NCBI RefSeq assembly: GCF_000733775.1
Contig: NZ_JPOE01000002.1
Span: 1,612,001 to 1,676,000, forward strand
DNA: 64,000 nucleotides
Direction: 5' to 3'
Origin: Thiomonas sp. FB-Cd
Lineage (GTDB): Bacteria; Pseudomonadota; Gammaproteobacteria; Burkholderiales; Burkholderiaceae_C
The notes under the pieces are model-generated. The model did no database searches. It was given only the letters and a program-made list of their open reading frames with translations, and had not been told where the DNA came from. How positions within the stretch are numbered: position 1 is the first letter of the stretch; the number at the start of each line of letters is the position of its first letter. A program made the translations under genes and the position numbers. Positions 61,901 through 64,000 of the stretch are shown here, one piece after another.

Positions 61901-63500
61901 GAGCCTGTCGGACTTTCGAGGCTTTCGGATTTGAAGGCGATGCATGACAATGGAGGCAGTGCATTCCTGGGTTTTTTGCGATGAGCCGCTTCGTTAGCGT
62001 TGACCGAGACACTGCCTACCTCCTGCCGCCATCGGTGGACGAGTGGTTGCCGCAGGATCACTTGGCACGGTTCGTTGTGGAAGTCATCGATCGCCTTGAT
62101 CTGGACGATCTGGTCAAGCAGTATGCGGGGCGCGGATCGGCGGCGCATCACCCTGCCGTGCTGCTGGGGCTGCTGATCTACGGCTACGCCAACGGCGTGC
62201 ATTCGAGCCGCAAGATTGAGCGCGCGACCTACGACTCGGTGGCGTTTCGCTTTGTTGCCGCCAATACCCACCCCGATCACGACACGCTGGCGACGTTCCG
62301 CCACCGCTTCCTCAAGGAAGTCGAGTCCCTGTTTGTGCAGGTGCTGGTGCTCGCACGCGAGATGAAGCTGCTCAAACTCGGACACATTGCGCTGGACGGC
62401 ACCAAGATCGACGCCAACGCCAGCAAGCACAAGGCGCTGTCGTGGGCGCATGCCAACAAGATTGAGGCGCAGTTGCGCGAGGAAGTCCAGGGCCTGCTGG
62501 CGCTGGCGGAGACGAGCGATCGCGCCAGCGCGCCCGACGGCATGGATGTGCCCGCCGAGATCGCCCGGCGGGAGGATCGCCTCAGAGCCATTGCGCAGGC
62601 CAAGGCCAAGATCGCGCAGCGCGCAGCCGAACGCTTCAAGACGGAGCAGCAGGAGTTCGAGGCCAAGCAGGCCAAGCGCCAGGCCCAGCGCGACGCGGGC
62701 AAGAAACCCCGCGGCAAGGACCCCGAGCCGCCCCAGGCGGGTCCCATGGACAGCGACCAAGTCAACCTCACGGATGAGGAGTCACGCATCATGCCCGTGT
62801 CGGGCGGGAGCTTCGAGCAGAGTTACAACGCCCAAGCCGGCGTGGACACCCAGACGATGATGGTGATCACCCGGCATGTGAGCCAGGCGCCCAACGACAA
62901 GCGCGAAGTCGTGCCCACGCTGGAGCAGATTGTGGCGTTGCCTGCGGTGCTGGGCGAGGTGCAGTCCCTGATTGCGGACAACGGCTACTGCAGCCAGGCC
63001 AACGTGATCGCCTGCGGCGATGCCGGGGTCGAGCCGCTGCTGGCGCTCAAGAGGCAGTCGCATCACACGCCCGTGATGGAGCGCTTCGCATCCGATGCGC
63101 CCGACCCTCAGACGACGGATGCGGTGGAGCGGATGGCGCACCGGCTGCGCACACAGGCTGGGCGAGCCCTCTACAGCTTGCGCAAGCAGACGGTGGAGCC
63201 GGTGTTCGGCATCATCAAGCGGGTGATGGGCTGGCGCCAGATGAGCCTGCGTGGGCTGGCCAAAGCGCAAGGCGAGTGGAGCTTGGTGACCATGGCCTGG
63301 AACATCAAGCGCATGTACGTGCTGCGCGCGGCGTGAGGGAAAATGCGCCCCAATCACGCTAAAACCGAGTCCTCAGGCGGCCTCATGCCCCCTCACTGCG
63401 CCGCCTGAACCCTCCAGAACACTCGATCAGCGCGCCGCCGTCCAAAAAAACGCGCCGCACTGATTATCCGGGTTCGCTCGAACTCAAGTCCGACAGACTC
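61901..63500 (+). mobile_element. IS1182-type insertion sequence, copy B (1600 bp)
   Basis: The ends match those of copy A, and CTAG flanks both sides (61897-61900 and 63501-63504). The insertion lies in a non-coding stretch after the small exported-protein gene. Its orientation is opposite to that of copy A, 17 kb away. Confidence 0.9.
61981..63336 (+). CDS. IS1182-family transposase (copy B)
   Basis: The 451-residue translation is identical to the copy A transposase at 44787-46142, including HIALDGTKIDANASKH and SLIADNGYCSQANV. Identity of the two copies points to recent transposition. The other ORFs over this gene on both strands are shadows. Confidence 0.93.
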   Translation: MSRFVSVDRDTAYLLPPSVDEWLPQDHLARFVVEVIDRLDLDDLVKQYAGRGSAAHHPAVLLGLLIYGYANGVHSSRKIERATYDSVAFRFVAANTHPDHDTLATFRHRFLKEVESLFVQVLVLAREMKLLKLGHIALDGTKIDANASKHKALSWAHANKIEAQLREEVQGLLALAETSDRASAPDGMDVPAEIARREDRLRAIAQAKAKIAQRAAERFKTEQQEFEAKQAKRQAQRDAGKKPRGKDPEPPQAGPMDSDQVNLTDEESRIMPVSGGSFEQSYNAQAGVDTQTMMVITRHVSQAPNDKREVVPTLEQIVALPAVLGEVQSLIADNGYCSQANVIACGDAGVEPLLALKRQSHHTPVMERFASDAPDPQTTDAVERMAHRLRTQAGRALYSLRKQTVEPVFGIIKRVMGWRQMSLRGLAKAQGEWSLVTMAWNIKRMYVLRAA

Positions 63501-63504
63501 CTAG

Positions 63505-63933
63505 GCAAAACCGAGCCATAAGCGTGCGAACCGAGAATGTTGAGCATCAGCTTCTCGCGTTTGGAATTGGCTATTGAGACAGGTTTCCGAAAACCATCAG
63601 GAAGCCATCGGAAGCGCGCCACACAGCGCCCTTCCAATCGTCGTCATTCGTGCCGCCGGCAGACGAATAACTGGCGTGGTTCACGACTCAAACAATTTCT
63701 CGGCGGATGTATCAATAATGTTCCGCACGCTCTTACCTTCGGCTCTATAATTTTCTTGTGTAATCATTGTGTCGGCGGTGCAATGCGAGATAGACGCAAG
63801 GATTACCGGTATAATTTGCTTTTGATGGGATCTTCTGCACCCTCAAATCTTTTGTGGATGCAACAATGTTGAATCTTGAGAAGATCTCGCATCGCACGAT
63901 AATCTTGTTCCCCAACGATCTAAAGGTGACAGC
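63505..63933. other. A+T-richer intergenic region before an H-NS gene
   Basis: No convincing gene is seen. TATAAT at 63810-63815 is a possible -10 box about 120 bases before the next start; I see no good -35 for it. Higher A+T content here is typical of H-NS-regulated upstream DNA. Confidence 0.45.
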
Positions 63934-64000
63934 ATGGCAACATATGCAGAGCTTCAAGCGCAAATCGCCGCTTTGACGGCCCAAGCCGAGGCGGCTCGGA
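63934..64000 (+). CDS. H-NS-family nucleoid protein, N-terminal part (runs off the right edge)
   Basis: AAAGGTGA lies just before the ATG at 63934. The 22 codons in the window read MATYAELQAQIAALTAQAEA, the coiled-coil start of betaproteobacterial H-NS-type proteins. The DNA-binding domain is outside the window, so the call rests on the N-terminus alone. Confidence 0.6.
   Translation, partial: MATYAELQAQIAALTAQAEAAR

Noticed and set aside
63537..63872. 111-codon plus-strand frame before the H-NS gene
   Set aside because: No ribosome site, odd composition, overlaps a possible promoter; probably upstream regulatory DNA.

Overview
The window looks like a GC-rich betaproteobacterial chromosome, probably Burkholderiales. 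This is an inference from a phasin, a BadH/BadI/Ali-type ring-degradation operon, a CueR-CopA-CopZ operon and an H-NS-type gene opening MATYAELQAQ; the exact genus is not resolved. No genome-wide comparison was possible. All calls come from reading ORFs, motifs, spacing and repeats.

Bases 1-30680 are accessory DNA. The left edge is scrap: an IS66-like transposase end, an IS1634-type element, a 5'-truncated twin-AAA ATPase, the 3' tail of a group II intron and an IS110 fragment. Next comes a complete restriction-type defence locus (7015-16269). It holds a Dcm-like C5 methyltransferase, convergent to an overlapping five-gene operon of GHKL/MORC-like ATPase, Z1 helicase-like protein, PD-(D/E)XK protein, AIPR protein and Vsr endonuclease. 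After relics of a porin and an IntI-like integrase comes a plasmid-like backbone (17138-30120): ParM with a small partner, a tyrosine recombinase operon probably controlled by a ribbon-helix-helix protein, a MerR plus VIT/VWA cargo module, and an IncQ-like replicon. The replicon has RepA helicase, RepC, a TOPRIM primase in place of RepB, four perfect 22-bp iterons plus a degenerate fifth, and a large inverted repeat. The block ends at tRNA-Arg(UCU), whose 3' end faces it, as expected for an integrated element.

Bases 30854-43430 look more chromosomal. They hold cueR-copA-copZ, a metallo-beta-lactamase-fold protein, a DUF4404 protein, a LysE-type exporter, and a minus-strand operon for cyclohexanecarboxylate/benzoate-type ring degradation: badH (with one frameshift), badI, aliB-like acyl-CoA dehydrogenase, aliA-like ligase and an enoyl-CoA hydratase.

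Bases 43870-47640 are a decayed island at tRNA-Pro(UGG). A defective duplicate of the tRNA and its terminator marks the far edge. Inside are an integrase remnant, an IS5-like scrap and a higBA toxin-antitoxin locus whose toxin is split exactly at CTAG by a 1600-bp IS1182-type element.

Bases 47790-57438 are ordinary chromosomal genes: a DUF1338 oxygenase, DsbB, an LLM-class flavin oxidoreductase, a Tat-exported DsrE-like protein, phasin, a potassium-channel-like protein, and a very large GAF-PAS-GGDEF-EAL protein with a CZB-like C-terminus. From 57439 to the end mobile DNA returns: a lone TnpB, an IS110/IS1111-type element with a long non-coding 3' flank, a carboxymuconolactone decarboxylase-like gene, a small exported repeat protein, an inverted second copy of the IS1182-type element, and the start of an H-NS gene cut by the window edge.
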